Positions 19,658-27,019 of a DNA stretch of 29,383 bases are shown piece by piece; within the stretch, counting starts at the first letter, position 1; each line of letters starts with the position of its first letter. Both the position numbers and the translations under genes were made by a program. The stretch lies in IMG/VR virus record IMGVR_UViG_3300003690_000519, positions 1 to 29,383 of that record; one strand, 5' to 3'. The notes under the pieces were generated by a model. The model saw nothing but the letters and a program-made list of their open reading frames with translations. It searched no databases and was not told the DNA's origin. Source of the stretch: a virus.

Positions 19658-19879
19658 TTATAAACCGCGACATCGTTGGACGTAACCGGGATCGTGTTGA
19701 GCGGCTGATTGAAGCTTCCGGACCTGGGAGGCGGCGGCGTCGATCTCGTCGGCCTTTGTCATCGTGGCCTGAGCCTCGTCCGCTAACCTTTTGAATGTCT
19801 CCATTTCCCCCTGGTCAATAGCTGCCTGGGCCTGGTCCAGCAATGCGCTGGCGGAGGCCCGTAATTCCTTGGTTTCCAT
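19658..19879 (-). CDS. Capsid N-terminal delta (scaffolding) domain, separated by a frameshift
   Basis: METKELRASASALLDQAQAA, then MKRLADEAQATM-like heptads (FKRLADEAQATMTKADEIDA) make a long charged coiled coil, the delta domain that HK97-type capsids carry at the N-terminus and the protease removes. It starts at ATG 19879 with GGAG seven bases before, right after the protease gene, exactly where a capsid gene should begin. The frame ends at 19658 in non-coding-looking residues (HDPGYVQRCRGL), while the coat domain continues in the +1 frame. A single capsid gene from 19879 to 18595 is the expected state; the shift lies between 19758 and 19665, most likely just after RKL. Confidence 0.75.
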   Translation of the reverse strand: METKELRASASALLDQAQAAIDQGEMETFKRLADEAQATMTKADEIDAAASQVRKLQSAAQHDPGYVQRCRGL

Positions 19880-19880
19880 T

Positions 19881-20927
19881 TCAATCTCCTATTACTAAAG
19901 TGTCCCCGATGTGGTGATTTAACTGTAATTCCAGGCGCATCCGAGAAAGGCGTAACCGTTGGCTGGCCGTGTCCGCATCGGAGGCGGCGTCAACCGGATC
20001 GTCTGACTGGGATTCACCAGTGGCTGGCTCAAAGAGGATGCCGTCGTGGGAGCGGCAGAATGCCCGAGCCTGGGCCTCGCTCCACTCCTCGGCGGGCATC
20101 CGGTATGACGTTAGCGACCAGGCCCCGGTTTCTTCGTGATGTCCAAAGAGGATCTGGAGCGACTTGCCGTCAAAGTCCCCGTCCTCGATGGTCTCGGAGG
20201 ATGTCCGGAACTGGTCGAAGCCGGCCGGGTCCATAATCCGGCACGCGTGGGAGTCGGGGTATGGCTTGACCTCTGGCGCCGGGGCCGAGTATTCGACCAC
20301 CACCTCATACCGGGCGTGAGTCCGGCAGGGCATAAAAACATTCTCCCCTTCGACCATCATCGAATGGGCGCCGGAGCATCCAAGCTCCTCGGCCCTGGCC
20401 TCGGCTTCCTCCCTGGTGTCGTAGATATCCGGGGCCTTGGCCGCCTTGGCCGCGATGGTGGAGGTTGAAGGCGAGGCCCCACGAATTACCGCGGAGACCT
20501 CGACCCAGTCCAAATTTAATATCCTGCGCGTGGTCTCCTTGCCGGCCCGGTCATAAACCACCGCATCGCCGATGGGGAGATTAAATCCCACAGACCACTC
20601 CCGGATGAATTCCCCCGCTATGTTAGAGTAGGCTTCTTTTCCGGCCTGAGTGTCGAGGTTCATCTGCATCCGGGTATACAGTCGATGCTCGTCCCCGTTG
20701 CCGGTTTTCTCAGGCTGGGCGAATATTACTTTCCCCACCAGGTTCGATTGATCGTGGCCGGCCAGGACCGGGATGGGGAGGTTTTCCCGGATGCTATCGT
20801 CGAAAGCCCTCGGGTCGATAATGTCCCCGTCCGCGTCCCGGACTCCCATAGTGTTGACGTAGGCTTCAATAATTCCCTGGCGGTCGTCCAGCACTTTGGC
20901 GTCCGAGATAAAAAACTTATTGATCAT
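19881..20927 (-). CDS. HK97-type prohead protease with C-terminal extension
   Basis: 348 residues. U35-type serine protease: VLDDRQGIIEAYVNTMGVRD, DxDGDIIDPRAFDDSI, LAGHDQ (H58) and EFIREWSVGFNLP (S112) supply the catalytic His and Ser; NLDWVEVSAVIRGASP follows. Residues 165-205 form a Cys-containing insertion (EELGCSGAHSMMVEGENVFM then PCRTHARYEV), and 225-305 a further domain (HACRIMDPAGFDQFRTSSET, MPAEEWSEAQARAFCRSHDG, ILFEPAT) that I have seen fused to phage proteases. It cleaves the delta domain during head maturation. ATGA overlap with the portal stop. Cys residues in both extra domains may bind metal. Confidence 0.9.
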   Translation of the reverse strand: MINKFFISDAKVLDDRQGIIEAYVNTMGVRDADGDIIDPRAFDDSIRENLPIPVLAGHDQSNLVGKVIFAQPEKTGNGDEHRLYTRMQMNLDTQAGKEAYSNIAGEFIREWSVGFNLPIGDAVVYDRAGKETTRRILNLDWVEVSAVIRGASPSTSTIAAKAAKAPDIYDTREEAEARAEELGCSGAHSMMVEGENVFMPCRTHARYEVVVEYSAPAPEVKPYPDSHACRIMDPAGFDQFRTSSETIEDGDFDGKSLQILFGHHEETGAWSLTSYRMPAEEWSEAQARAFCRSHDGILFEPATGESQSDDPVDAASDADTASQRLRLSRMRLELQLNHHIGDTLVIGD

Positions 20928-22990
20928 ACGATGGTTTCCTCCGGCTTATAGCTCCTGGGCATCGGTTGCCAGTTCAGCGTCCCGTTAGGGTGGTCGTCGA
21001 TATCTTGGGCTTGCTCCACGGTGTAAATCTGGCCGTGGCGTTCGATGCAAGTCCGTCCATACGGATCGCCCGGGTCAACATAGGTATCGTCGGCATCGCC
21101 ATCCACATCATCGGCGCGGACATAGCTAAAGCCCTGCTCCTTGTAGAACCCGACAGAGGTTTGGTTTTGACTTCTCATGATCTCGGTTCGGGCAATCAGT
21201 CTCGCCCTGCTCTCGGTCTCGGTCAGGACAGACCGGAGGCCCGGGAACTGATCAACCGGGACGCCCCGCGCCAGTTGCCCAATAGAGTAGCCCCGGTCAA
21301 GAGCAATCCCCACCGCTCGGCGGATGGCTTCATTAGTCGTCCGGTGTATCATCGTCGCTCTGGTCGGCGCCTGGACCAGGACCGATTGAACGAACGGGAG
21401 CTTCTCCGACCAGTCCAGTGTTCCGGCGAGGCCGTTAGCGTTAATGGCGGCCATAGTTTTTTTACTCATCCGGAGCATCGCTGACTCCAGGATGGCGGTC
21501 AGGTTGGGAATCTCCCCCGATGGCATTAGCATGTCGGCGTCGAAAGGGAAGTCCTTGGTCTCTCCGGCGCCGCGCTCCATGTACCGGCCCAGTATCCCGT
21601 CCACCCGGTTTCGCAATCCGCGGAAGTGCCGCTGGACTTTGGGCGTCAATGCGTCGGTCTCCTCCTCCCGGTCCTCCAGGAGTTGCCGGCGTAATATCCC
21701 AGCCCGTCGCGCTGGCCGTGGAGCTTTCAGCATATCGACCATCAGCGATTCCTCCACCGGCGCCTCGCCGATAGCGACCGCAGCCGGGGCGCCCTCGGCC
21801 ACCTCAAAAACTGACGACGGGATTCGCCGGACCCCTCCATCGGTGATAGCCTCCATGCCGAGTTGCTCCCTGGCCTCGTTCAGCGTCAGGATGCCGCCGG
21901 CAAATAAGCCGGTGACCCTGGAGGTCATTGCCTCCCGGTCGTCCAGGCTGGAGCGCATTTGTGCCCAGTCCACGGTAAGGGTCTCGTTGCCGGTATACTC
22001 GTCGACCATGTTACGGTTAAAGTGCCTGAGGATTCGGGAGACCATCGGCTCCAGGGTCTCGGAATGGAACGCGATTCGCGCCTCCCGGTAGTTGCTATAA
22101 GTCGAGCGCTGAAGCCCCACATTGGCCCCCACCAGGATGGCCGGCACTCCGAAAACGGCGCAGATTCTGGATTCGGTCAAATCGTGCAACTCCGGCAAGG
22201 CCATGTCTTTCGGGCTGTGAGCCATCGGGACATAGTCGGCATCCTCGTCCAGGATAGCCACACGGTGGAAGTTGTTTCGACCGCCGAACTGGGACCGCCA
22301 CCGGTTGCGAATGATGGTGGCCTCTTCCTGGCTAGTGATGCGTCGTTTTAGACGCAATAAGCCGCTGGGAACACCCGCGTTCTGGAAATAAATTTTCGCG
22401 AAGTCGGTCATGTTCAGATCGAGGTTGACGTTCCGAGACAGCACCTGGAGGGGAGACAATCCGTAAAGGTCGCCGCCGGGATTCGGCAGCGACAGATGGC
22501 AAATATCCTCTTTGGGAATTGAATACTCGCGCCCACCGACGGTATAGATGAATCCCTCCGCTCCGTAATCGCCGCCAACGATTCGCACTCGGTCGGGCCG
22601 GAGGAGGTAAAGCGCCCCGACCTTTCCTCCACGGGTCCGCTCCTTGAGGGTGTAAGTATTACCGGCCACCATAAGAAAAGTGACCAGCGACTCGATGAAC
22701 GAACCCCAGTCAGAGTATGGGTTGGGCTTGGAGGTCAGGTCGTAGAGGAGGCCGGTGGTTATCTCAACGGCCCCGCCGCCGGTGGCGGGGGCCTGGACGT
22801 AATAACGCGGAGAGGCCGCGGAGACTGCCAGCTCCCTGATGCAAGCGTGGACGATCTCGCTCTTGGCGTATCCCTCGGTGGCGAAGGATTCGAAATTGGC
22901 GTCAGGATAGCTGGCCTGCCCCACATCATAGTTGAGCGGGACGGCCACGGCCACTTCTTCAGCTTTGCGGAGGAAGTCCCAGAAAGGCAA
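20924..22990 (-). CDS. Portal protein fused to Mu F-like head morphogenesis domain
   Basis: About 688 residues. Residues 1-400 are an HK97-type portal: VHACIRELAVSAASPRYYVQ, LVTFLMVAGNTYTLKERT, LRPDRVRIVGGDYG, ISxDICHLSLPNPGGDLYGL with SPLQVLSRNVNLD, YFQNAGVPSGLLRL, VFGVPAILVGANVGL. After a charged linker, 440-688 matches the Mu gpF/SPP1 gp7 domain: PFVQSVLVQAPTRATMIHRT, RARLIARTEIMRSQNQTSVG, YGRTCIERHGQIYTVEQ ending in a degenerate HPNGTLNW. I start at TTG 22990 because GGAGGT is 4 bases before it; GTG at 23002 lacks a site. Portal-MuF fusions are known. It forms the DNA entry vertex and head-interior protein. Confidence 0.9.
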   Translation of the reverse strand: MPFWDFLRKAEEVAVAVPLNYDVGQASYPDANFESFATEGYAKSEIVHACIRELAVSAASPRYYVQAPATGGGAVEITTGLLYDLTSKPNPYSDWGSFIESLVTFLMVAGNTYTLKERTRGGKVGALYLLRPDRVRIVGGDYGAEGFIYTVGGREYSIPKEDICHLSLPNPGGDLYGLSPLQVLSRNVNLDLNMTDFAKIYFQNAGVPSGLLRLKRRITSQEEATIIRNRWRSQFGGRNNFHRVAILDEDADYVPMAHSPKDMALPELHDLTESRICAVFGVPAILVGANVGLQRSTYSNYREARIAFHSETLEPMVSRILRHFNRNMVDEYTGNETLTVDWAQMRSSLDDREAMTSRVTGLFAGGILTLNEAREQLGMEAITDGGVRRIPSSVFEVAEGAPAAVAIGEAPVEESLMVDMLKAPRPARRAGILRRQLLEDREEETDALTPKVQRHFRGLRNRVDGILGRYMERGAGETKDFPFDADMLMPSGEIPNLTAILESAMLRMSKKTMAAINANGLAGTLDWSEKLPFVQSVLVQAPTRATMIHRTTNEAIRRAVGIALDRGYSIGQLARGVPVDQFPGLRSVLTETESRARLIARTEIMRSQNQTSVGFYKEQGFSYVRADDVDGDADDTYVDPGDPYGRTCIERHGQIYTVEQAQDIDDHPNGTLNWQPMPRSYKPEETIV

Positions 22991-23072
22991 AATGACCTCC
23001 ACCGGCTTCGGGCTTTCGCCTCGGACACGCGCCGGAGTGGGCCACTATCTCTAAATTTAGCATAACGACGGG

Positions 23073-23104
23073 CAAAAGAAAAGGCCCCGGCACTTGGCCG
23101 GGGC
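23073..23104 (-). terminator. Strong intrinsic terminator between terminase and portal genes
   Basis: Minus-strand RNA GCCCCGGC-CAAGU-GCCGGGGC (arms 23104-23097 and 23091-23084), eight perfect GC-rich pairs and a 5-base loop, followed by CUUUUCUUUUG. Textbook Rho-independent form. It separates the modification/terminase operon from the structural operon and also terminates the candidate small RNA. Confidence 0.85.
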
Positions 23105-23200
23105 TGAGAGGTTGGGGCGCCCCTTCTTGGATGCGGTGACTTAATTCACCTCATCTTCCACATCCTAGGTGCGGCGCTGAGGTATGCACCGTGTCATCCA
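23073..23200 (-). ncRNA. Candidate phage small RNA of about 128 nt
   Basis: A promoter-like pair at 23236-23207 predicts a start near 23200; the RNA would contain a hairpin (arms GATGAGGTGA / TCACCGCATC with one mismatch, 23155-23130), a GGGGCGCCCC palindrome (23123-23114) and end at the strong terminator. No credible ORF is inside. No RNA family is recognised. It lies in the stretch without coding sequence between the Com-like and portal genes; the rest of that stretch (23072-22991) is the portal leader with nothing recognisable. Confidence 0.35.
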
Positions 23201-23206
23201 CCACGA

Positions 23207-23236
23207 ATTATATATCAATGGCATTTACAGGAACAA
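23207..23236 (-). promoter_or_regulatory. Possible sigma70 promoter (TTGTTC-18-TATAAT)
   Basis: Minus strand TTGTTC (23236-23231) and a perfect TATAAT (23212-23207) separated by 18 bases. The -35 matches consensus at four positions. It lies within and after the 24-residue mini-ORF and upstream of the terminator at 23104-23073, so its transcript would be short unless termination is suppressed. Confidence 0.4.
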
Positions 23237-23289
23237 CCCACCAGCCGGCAAACGCCGTGAGCATCAAAGACGCAGGCCAGCGACTTCAC
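23215..23289 (-). CDS. Possible 24-residue Cys-rich peptide overlapping the Com-like gene
   Basis: GTG at 23289 overlaps the Com-like stop (GGGGTGA), with GAGGCGGG before it. Reads MKSLACVFDAHGVCRLVGCS then CKCH and stop TGA. Five Cys and two His in 24 residues; the DAHGVCRLVGC look suggests a metal knuckle. In Mu, com overlaps the gene it controls translationally, so the overlap is notable, but this ORF is very short and no homologue is known to me. It could be chance. Confidence 0.35.
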   Translation of the reverse strand: MKSLACVFDAHGVCRLVGCSCKCH

Positions 23290-23414
23290 CCCGCCTCGTT
23301 CCGAGTCTTGCATCGGGAGCATACTATCACCGTTCCAGGCTCGGCCTTCTCGGCCAGGAGCTTGCCACAATGGGCGCACCGGAGTTCCTTATTCAAGCGG
23401 AGAAAATCAGCCAA
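23286..23414 (-). CDS. Com-like zinc-finger translational regulator
   Basis: The core LNKELRCAHCGKLLAEK then VIVCSRCKTRNEAG has the Mu Com pattern: RC-x-x-C-GKLL, about 15-20 residues, then C-x-RCKT-x-N. Com is a small zinc-finger protein that binds mom mRNA and lets it be translated; that is established for Mu. Start is uncertain: TTG at 23414 overlaps the upstream stop by 8 bases and gives 42 residues; TTG at 23396 gives 36. Neither has a strong ribosome site, GGAG being 13 bases from the first. Neighbouring genes include several DNA-modification enzymes, the usual targets of such control. Its stop overlaps a possible downstream mini-ORF. Confidence 0.7.
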   Translation of the reverse strand: MADFLRLNKELRCAHCGKLLAEKAEPGTVIVCSRCKTRNEAG

Positions 23415-23745
23415 TTCGCCCGTTTTTCTCCGGCTCTTGAACGATGTCCATGTAAGTTGTTCCTTTGTGCTGAAAAATACTGAGCCGGACTATCTCCGGA
23501 CATTCCTCGCACCCGAAATAAATATAAAGGCCATCACGCCGACCACTAGGGGATTCCTCGATATCTTCATTTAGACTAATCGTCTGGCCGACAATCTCCA
23601 CATGGAGACCGGTCTTGCTATCCTCTCGATCTCGGTTGAAAACCTCAACCTTGAATTGGTGCAAGTGGCTCATGTCACCACAACCACGGCATACCAAGGA
23701 GCTCTGATATCCATCCCATTCGATCCACGATCCCACGTTTACCAT
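23407..23745 (-). CDS. Conserved phage zinc-ribbon protein next to TerL
   Basis: 112 residues from ATG at 23745, overlapping the TerL stop by 7 bases (ATGGTAA); an in-frame start at 23778 would overlap TerL more. Core: SWIEWDGYQSSLVCRGCGDM, HQFKVEVFNRDREDSKTGLH, ESPSGRRDGLYIYFGCEECP, IFQHKGTTYMDIV. Two CxxC pairs bracket a beta domain, and SPSGRRDGLxIxFxCExC followed by QHKG is a pattern I recognise from hypothetical phage proteins beside terminase genes. Function unknown; a role in packaging or as a nucleic acid adaptor is a guess from position. Confidence 0.75.
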   Translation of the reverse strand: MVNVGSWIEWDGYQSSLVCRGCGDMSHLHQFKVEVFNRDREDSKTGLHVEIVGQTISLNEDIEESPSGRRDGLYIYFGCEECPEIVRLSIFQHKGTTYMDIVQEPEKNGRIG

Positions 23746-25046
23746 ACACCTATCCCTGGGCCTGGCGCCCCGTAGCACATAGCCAGGGCGTCGGCATCGT
23801 CTGGGCTTCCACTGCTTGAACGTTTCTTGAAGTCGTCTTTACTTTCCAGCTTTATCCTCCTGTCTCCCTGGACCGTATATCGCCGGGCCGATAGCTGGGC
23901 CAGCAGCGCCGGGTTATCGTCGATGTCAATAGTCCCGTCCCGGAATACCTGGCCCAACTCCATCCACGCCTCGGCAATGGCGTTGACATACCGGTCAGAA
24001 CGCCGCGCCCTTTCGCCACCATCGGTCACACCGCCGCCGACGCCCGTATCATCCACCACGATGGAGGTAACGTCCGGATCGTCCTCGGCCATAATCTTGA
24101 GCCGCCCCGCCACCTCCTGAGTGTCCCGGCCCTGGACCTTCCAGGCCAGCCGGCAGACATTCCCCTGCCTCCGGTAGACCACGGTCTTATCCGCGCCGAA
24201 CCGGGCCACGTCACAGGCCAGAGTGACCGGACCCTCCGAGACAAGCTCCCGCTGGACCGCCTCCATCAGGAGAGACCGCGGAACGATGGCGTCCTCCAGA
24301 TTGTCAGGGAACCGGCCCAGGACTGAGGCGATATAAAGGGCCGACCCCTCGCCCCACTCCCGGCGCCGTTCCTCCACCTGCTCGGCTGTAACCATTCCAG
24401 GTATGATCTCTCTATTTTGCTGGATGTTGGGCGTGTCTGCCGCCGCAATTTCGACCGTGTGGTATAGGTCGCTCCCGCCGTGGAACGCGTCATAAAACTC
24501 CCCCGAGCTGGCGAAGGCGTTACCGGTGAGAAGCATCCGGGCCGGGTTGAGTCTCTTGACCGCGTCGATGTGGGATTGCTCGATGTTGTGGGCCTCGGTC
24601 AGAACGACCAGAAGATTCGGGCTGTGGAATCCCTGGATGTTGTACTCGTTATCCGTGGCGAACCCGACCGCATAATGGCGGTCGTCAAGCTCCCACCGTG
24701 CCGTCCGGTACATCTGCCCGCCCAGTGGTATCCTTGACGTCAGATATGCGGACCGGGCTTCCTTCCACACGATGTCGCTCACCTGGCGGTGGGTCGGGCC
24801 GATAACGACCGTAATAGCCGGGTAATGGGTAGCCATCCACCAGAGCATGATCCTGGCTGATTGCCAATCCTTGCCGGTGCCGTTGGCCCCAACGACCGCG
24901 ACCCGGTTGTGGTCCCGCACCGCCCGCGTCATTTCTCGTTGCTTATCGTATACCGTGGAGGAGCCGAGGACCGACTCCCAGAAATAGTCCGGGTCAGCCC
25001 TGGAGTGGTCGACCAGCCACCGTTTCTCAGCCTGGGACAGGGTCAT
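23739..25046 (-). CDS. Terminase large subunit (TerL)
   Basis: 435 residues. ATPase: Walker A GANGTGKD (53-60), Walker B-like LLVVLTEAHN (145-154), coupling motif LLTGNAFASSGEF (172-184). RNase H-type nuclease: ACDVARFGADKT (277-288, Asp ligand), VVDDTGVGGG (330-339, second Asp) and SPDDADALAM (414-423, third acidic cluster). It cuts and pumps phage DNA into the prohead. After GGGVTD the next residues are GGERARRSDRYVNAIAEAW; relatives I know have about 15 more residues here (a strand forming the nuclease core), so an in-frame deletion is suspected. ATG at 25046 overlaps the preceding stop (ATGA). Confidence 0.95.
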   Translation of the reverse strand: MTLSQAEKRWLVDHSRADPDYFWESVLGSSTVYDKQREMTRAVRDHNRVAVVGANGTGKDWQSARIMLWWMATHYPAITVVIGPTHRQVSDIVWKEARSAYLTSRIPLGGQMYRTARWELDDRHYAVGFATDNEYNIQGFHSPNLLVVLTEAHNIEQSHIDAVKRLNPARMLLTGNAFASSGEFYDAFHGGSDLYHTVEIAAADTPNIQQNREIIPGMVTAEQVEERRREWGEGSALYIASVLGRFPDNLEDAIVPRSLLMEAVQRELVSEGPVTLACDVARFGADKTVVYRRQGNVCRLAWKVQGRDTQEVAGRLKIMAEDDPDVTSIVVDDTGVGGGVTDGGERARRSDRYVNAIAEAWMELGQVFRDGTIDIDDNPALLAQLSARRYTVQGDRRIKLESKDDFKKRSSSGSPDDADALAMCYGAPGPGIGVW

Positions 25047-25327
25047 CTTGGCTTAACCGCATTGTGAACGTATAGACGAGGATCGGTTTTCGGCCCTGTT
25101 ACTCCTATTCCGAGGCCACATTCCGGACATTGAGTTCGGCGGGACTTGAACTGCCGAGGCTCCCAGCCAAGGCGTGGCGGACCTTCCAATGTCCGAATCG
25201 TAATCTCACCGGTTACGGGAGACCCACTAGCAAAACACGTGACCCGCACATGCCCGTTCTTATCGTAGCGCTCGACCGTCCGCCCTTTCCTAGTTCTCCA
25301 CGGCCAGGTTAGTCCCCATATCGACAC
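25043..25327 (-). CDS. Small zinc-knuckle protein between TerS and TerL
   Basis: 94 residues. GTG at 25327 is preceded by GGAGGGAGAAC and overlaps the end of TerS by 38 bases; the stop overlaps TerL (ATGA). Reads MSIWGLTWPWRTRKGRTVER, ITIRTLEGPPRLGWEPRQFK, then RTQCPECGLGIGVTGPKTDP. A single CPEC knuckle with basic N-terminus. It fills the 243-base gap between the terminase genes and has its own ribosome site. Not recognised; nucleic-acid binding is possible. Confidence 0.6.
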   Translation of the reverse strand: MSIWGLTWPWRTRKGRTVERYDKNGHVRVTCFASGSPVTGEITIRTLEGPPRLGWEPRQFKSRRTQCPECGLGIGVTGPKTDPRLYVHNAVKPR

Positions 25328-25775
25328 GTTCTCCCTCCACTATCTCGCCGCCGGTCATCGCCTCCCGGAGTAGGTCCGCGAATGTGGCGCCGCCGGCCAT
25401 GATGTTCTGCTGATTAAACTGGATTAGCGGCTTGTCCGGGACTAACCCGCCGATGGTGTCCAATCGGCGGAGAATGTCCAGCACGATCCCCGTAGCCTTC
25501 GCCGCTTGGGTATCATCTGAGCCTGTGGCCTGGCTCCACCACCGGAGGAGTAGCCGTTCATATCGGGACTTCTGGAGGGTATATTCTTGCTCCACCGCCT
25601 CGGTGTCACTCCGCCGAATCTCTGCCAGCCGGCGCTTGACGTCGTTGTTTATCTGCGTCTTGGATACGCCGAGCTGGTCAGCGATGGCCTGCTCCGACGC
25701 CCCGGCCTGCTTTAGCTGCAAGACCTGGGAGCGCCGTAATTCGGCTGTGATTCGCGTTCCGTTTTGTAAACCCAT
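25290..25775 (-). CDS. Terminase small subunit (TerS)
   Basis: 161 residues. N-terminal helix-turn-helix: RRSQVLQLKQAGASEQAIAD then QLGVSKTQINNDVKRRL (residues 14-50), the DNA-recognition domain. A coiled central region (VEQEYTLQKSRYERLLLRWW) mediates ring assembly, and the acidic C-terminal tail contacts TerL. Immediately upstream of TerL (one small gene between). It recognises the packaging site. Start at 25775, 3 bases after the methyltransferase stop. Confidence 0.85.
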   Translation of the reverse strand: MGLQNGTRITAELRRSQVLQLKQAGASEQAIADQLGVSKTQINNDVKRRLAEIRRSDTEAVEQEYTLQKSRYERLLLRWWSQATGSDDTQAAKATGIVLDILRRLDTIGGLVPDKPLIQFNQQNIMAGGATFADLLREAMTGGEIVEGERVDMGTNLAVEN

Positions 25776-25778
25776 GTA

Positions 25779-27002
25779 TTATCCAGTGACCAATTTAGGC
25801 TCAAGTCCCATGCCGGCCATCCGCTCCAGGGTAACCGCGACATACTTCGGCTCGATCTCCATCCCGTAACCGTCCCGCCCTGTGTTCTCCATCGCGACCA
25901 ACGTCGAGCCACTCCCGATAAAAGGGTCATAAACGGTCTGAGCCGCATCGGTAATATTGAGGATGTCCATCAATAATGCGACCGGCTTTTCGGTCGGATG
26001 ATTCGGGTTCCCGGTGCGCTTGTATTGCAAGACGTTCCCGATGGCCTTGTGTTTGTCAAACTTAATCACGGACCGACAGGCGAACATTATGATTTCATGT
26101 TGGCTCCGCCATCCGGCGCCCATTCCTGGCGACCCTTTGTCCCATACGATCATCTGCCGGACACCCAAGCCAGACGCTTCCATGACATCGAAAAGGTTGA
26201 CCCACATCCGCCAATCGGTGAAAACATAAGCGCCCTGGCATTCCGTTTCGCCAACGGCCCGTTTAATCAACGCCAGATATCCCCGCGTGGACAACCTGTC
26301 ATTGGTAATCTGCGGGGCTATTCGCTCACCTGCACTATTCACGCGGACTGTCCCGATGCTCCCTCTGGCTCTCGATGCTTCTTGAAAACCGCCGGAGGAG
26401 TAAGGCGGGTCGGTCAGGATAAAATCGGGAGTCACTCCAGCGTTCAATAGCTTCCGGTCTTCCGGGCTTGTACAATCCCCGCACATCAGCCGGTGGCGTC
26501 CGACCTCCCAGACCTGGCCCCGCTCGGTCTGCCATTTCTCCCGCAGCTCGTCGGCCCGGTCTATCTCTGGGCCTGGGTCTACCGGCGGTTCATGTAGGAC
26601 CGGCATTGACTCTCCGTTAGCCAATGCCTCCAGCATATCGTTGACCGCCCGGTCCTCGAATTGTGTACTCTGGAGTAGGTGGAGGAGCTGGTCCTGGTCG
26701 GCGGTCGCCATCATTGTCAGCGTGTCGAAGGTCACAAGCAGCTTATCGGCTTCTGCCTCGGTCACATCCACAATCAGAACCGGGATGATTTGGTCGCCCA
26801 TGATTTCTTGCCGGAGGTGGCCGTCGATTAACTCCAGCCCGTCGGGAGTCTCCCGGGCAATCATGGCAGCCGCTACACCTATGTCCTCCAGAACTCCACG
26901 CATGGCCGCCTCCTGGGCCGGTGGATGGCGGCGCCAATTCTTGGGATTGGCGCGAAGCTCGGAGGCCGGCACCCGGCGAAGCTCTTTTACTCTATCTTGC
27001 AT
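25779..27002 (-). CDS. ParB-domain / DNA methyltransferase fusion
   Basis: 407 residues. Residues 10-95 are a ParB/Sulfiredoxin fold (VPASELRANPKNWRRHPPAQ, DGHLR at 60-64, IPVLIVDVTEAEADKLLVTF). Residues 165-400 are a beta-class N6-adenine or N4-cytosine methyltransferase: motif IV TDPPYS (197-202), target region, HPTEKP (335-340) and motif I YDPFIGSGST (358-367) with GYGMEIEPKYVAVTLERM. DPPY favours adenine. Such fusions are common in phages for self-DNA methylation against restriction. ATG at 27002 has only a weak CTGGAG site; a long palindrome (27055-27020) lies directly upstream. Confidence 0.92.
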   Translation of the reverse strand: MQDRVKELRRVPASELRANPKNWRRHPPAQEAAMRGVLEDIGVAAAMIARETPDGLELIDGHLRQEIMGDQIIPVLIVDVTEAEADKLLVTFDTLTMMATADQDQLLHLLQSTQFEDRAVNDMLEALANGESMPVLHEPPVDPGPEIDRADELREKWQTERGQVWEVGRHRLMCGDCTSPEDRKLLNAGVTPDFILTDPPYSSGGFQEASRARGSIGTVRVNSAGERIAPQITNDRLSTRGYLALIKRAVGETECQGAYVFTDWRMWVNLFDVMEASGLGVRQMIVWDKGSPGMGAGWRSQHEIIMFACRSVIKFDKHKAIGNVLQYKRTGNPNHPTEKPVALLMDILNITDAAQTVYDPFIGSGSTLVAMENTGRDGYGMEIEPKYVAVTLERMAGMGLEPKLVTG

Positions 27003-27019
27003 GGCTCCAGTATATCAAG

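Noticed and set aside
21444-22091. 215-codon plus-strand open frame opposite the portal gene
   Set aside because: Ser/Arg-rich low-complexity reading with no family resemblance, entirely inside a certain portal-MuF gene.
23000-23072. Promoter for the head operon just before the portal gene
   Set aside because: TATGCT and TAAATT are present but no -35 at acceptable spacing; the region was left as leader only.
23130-23215. tRNA-like sequence after the Com-like gene
   Set aside because: Stems do not form a cloverleaf and there is no T-arm GTTCRA motif.
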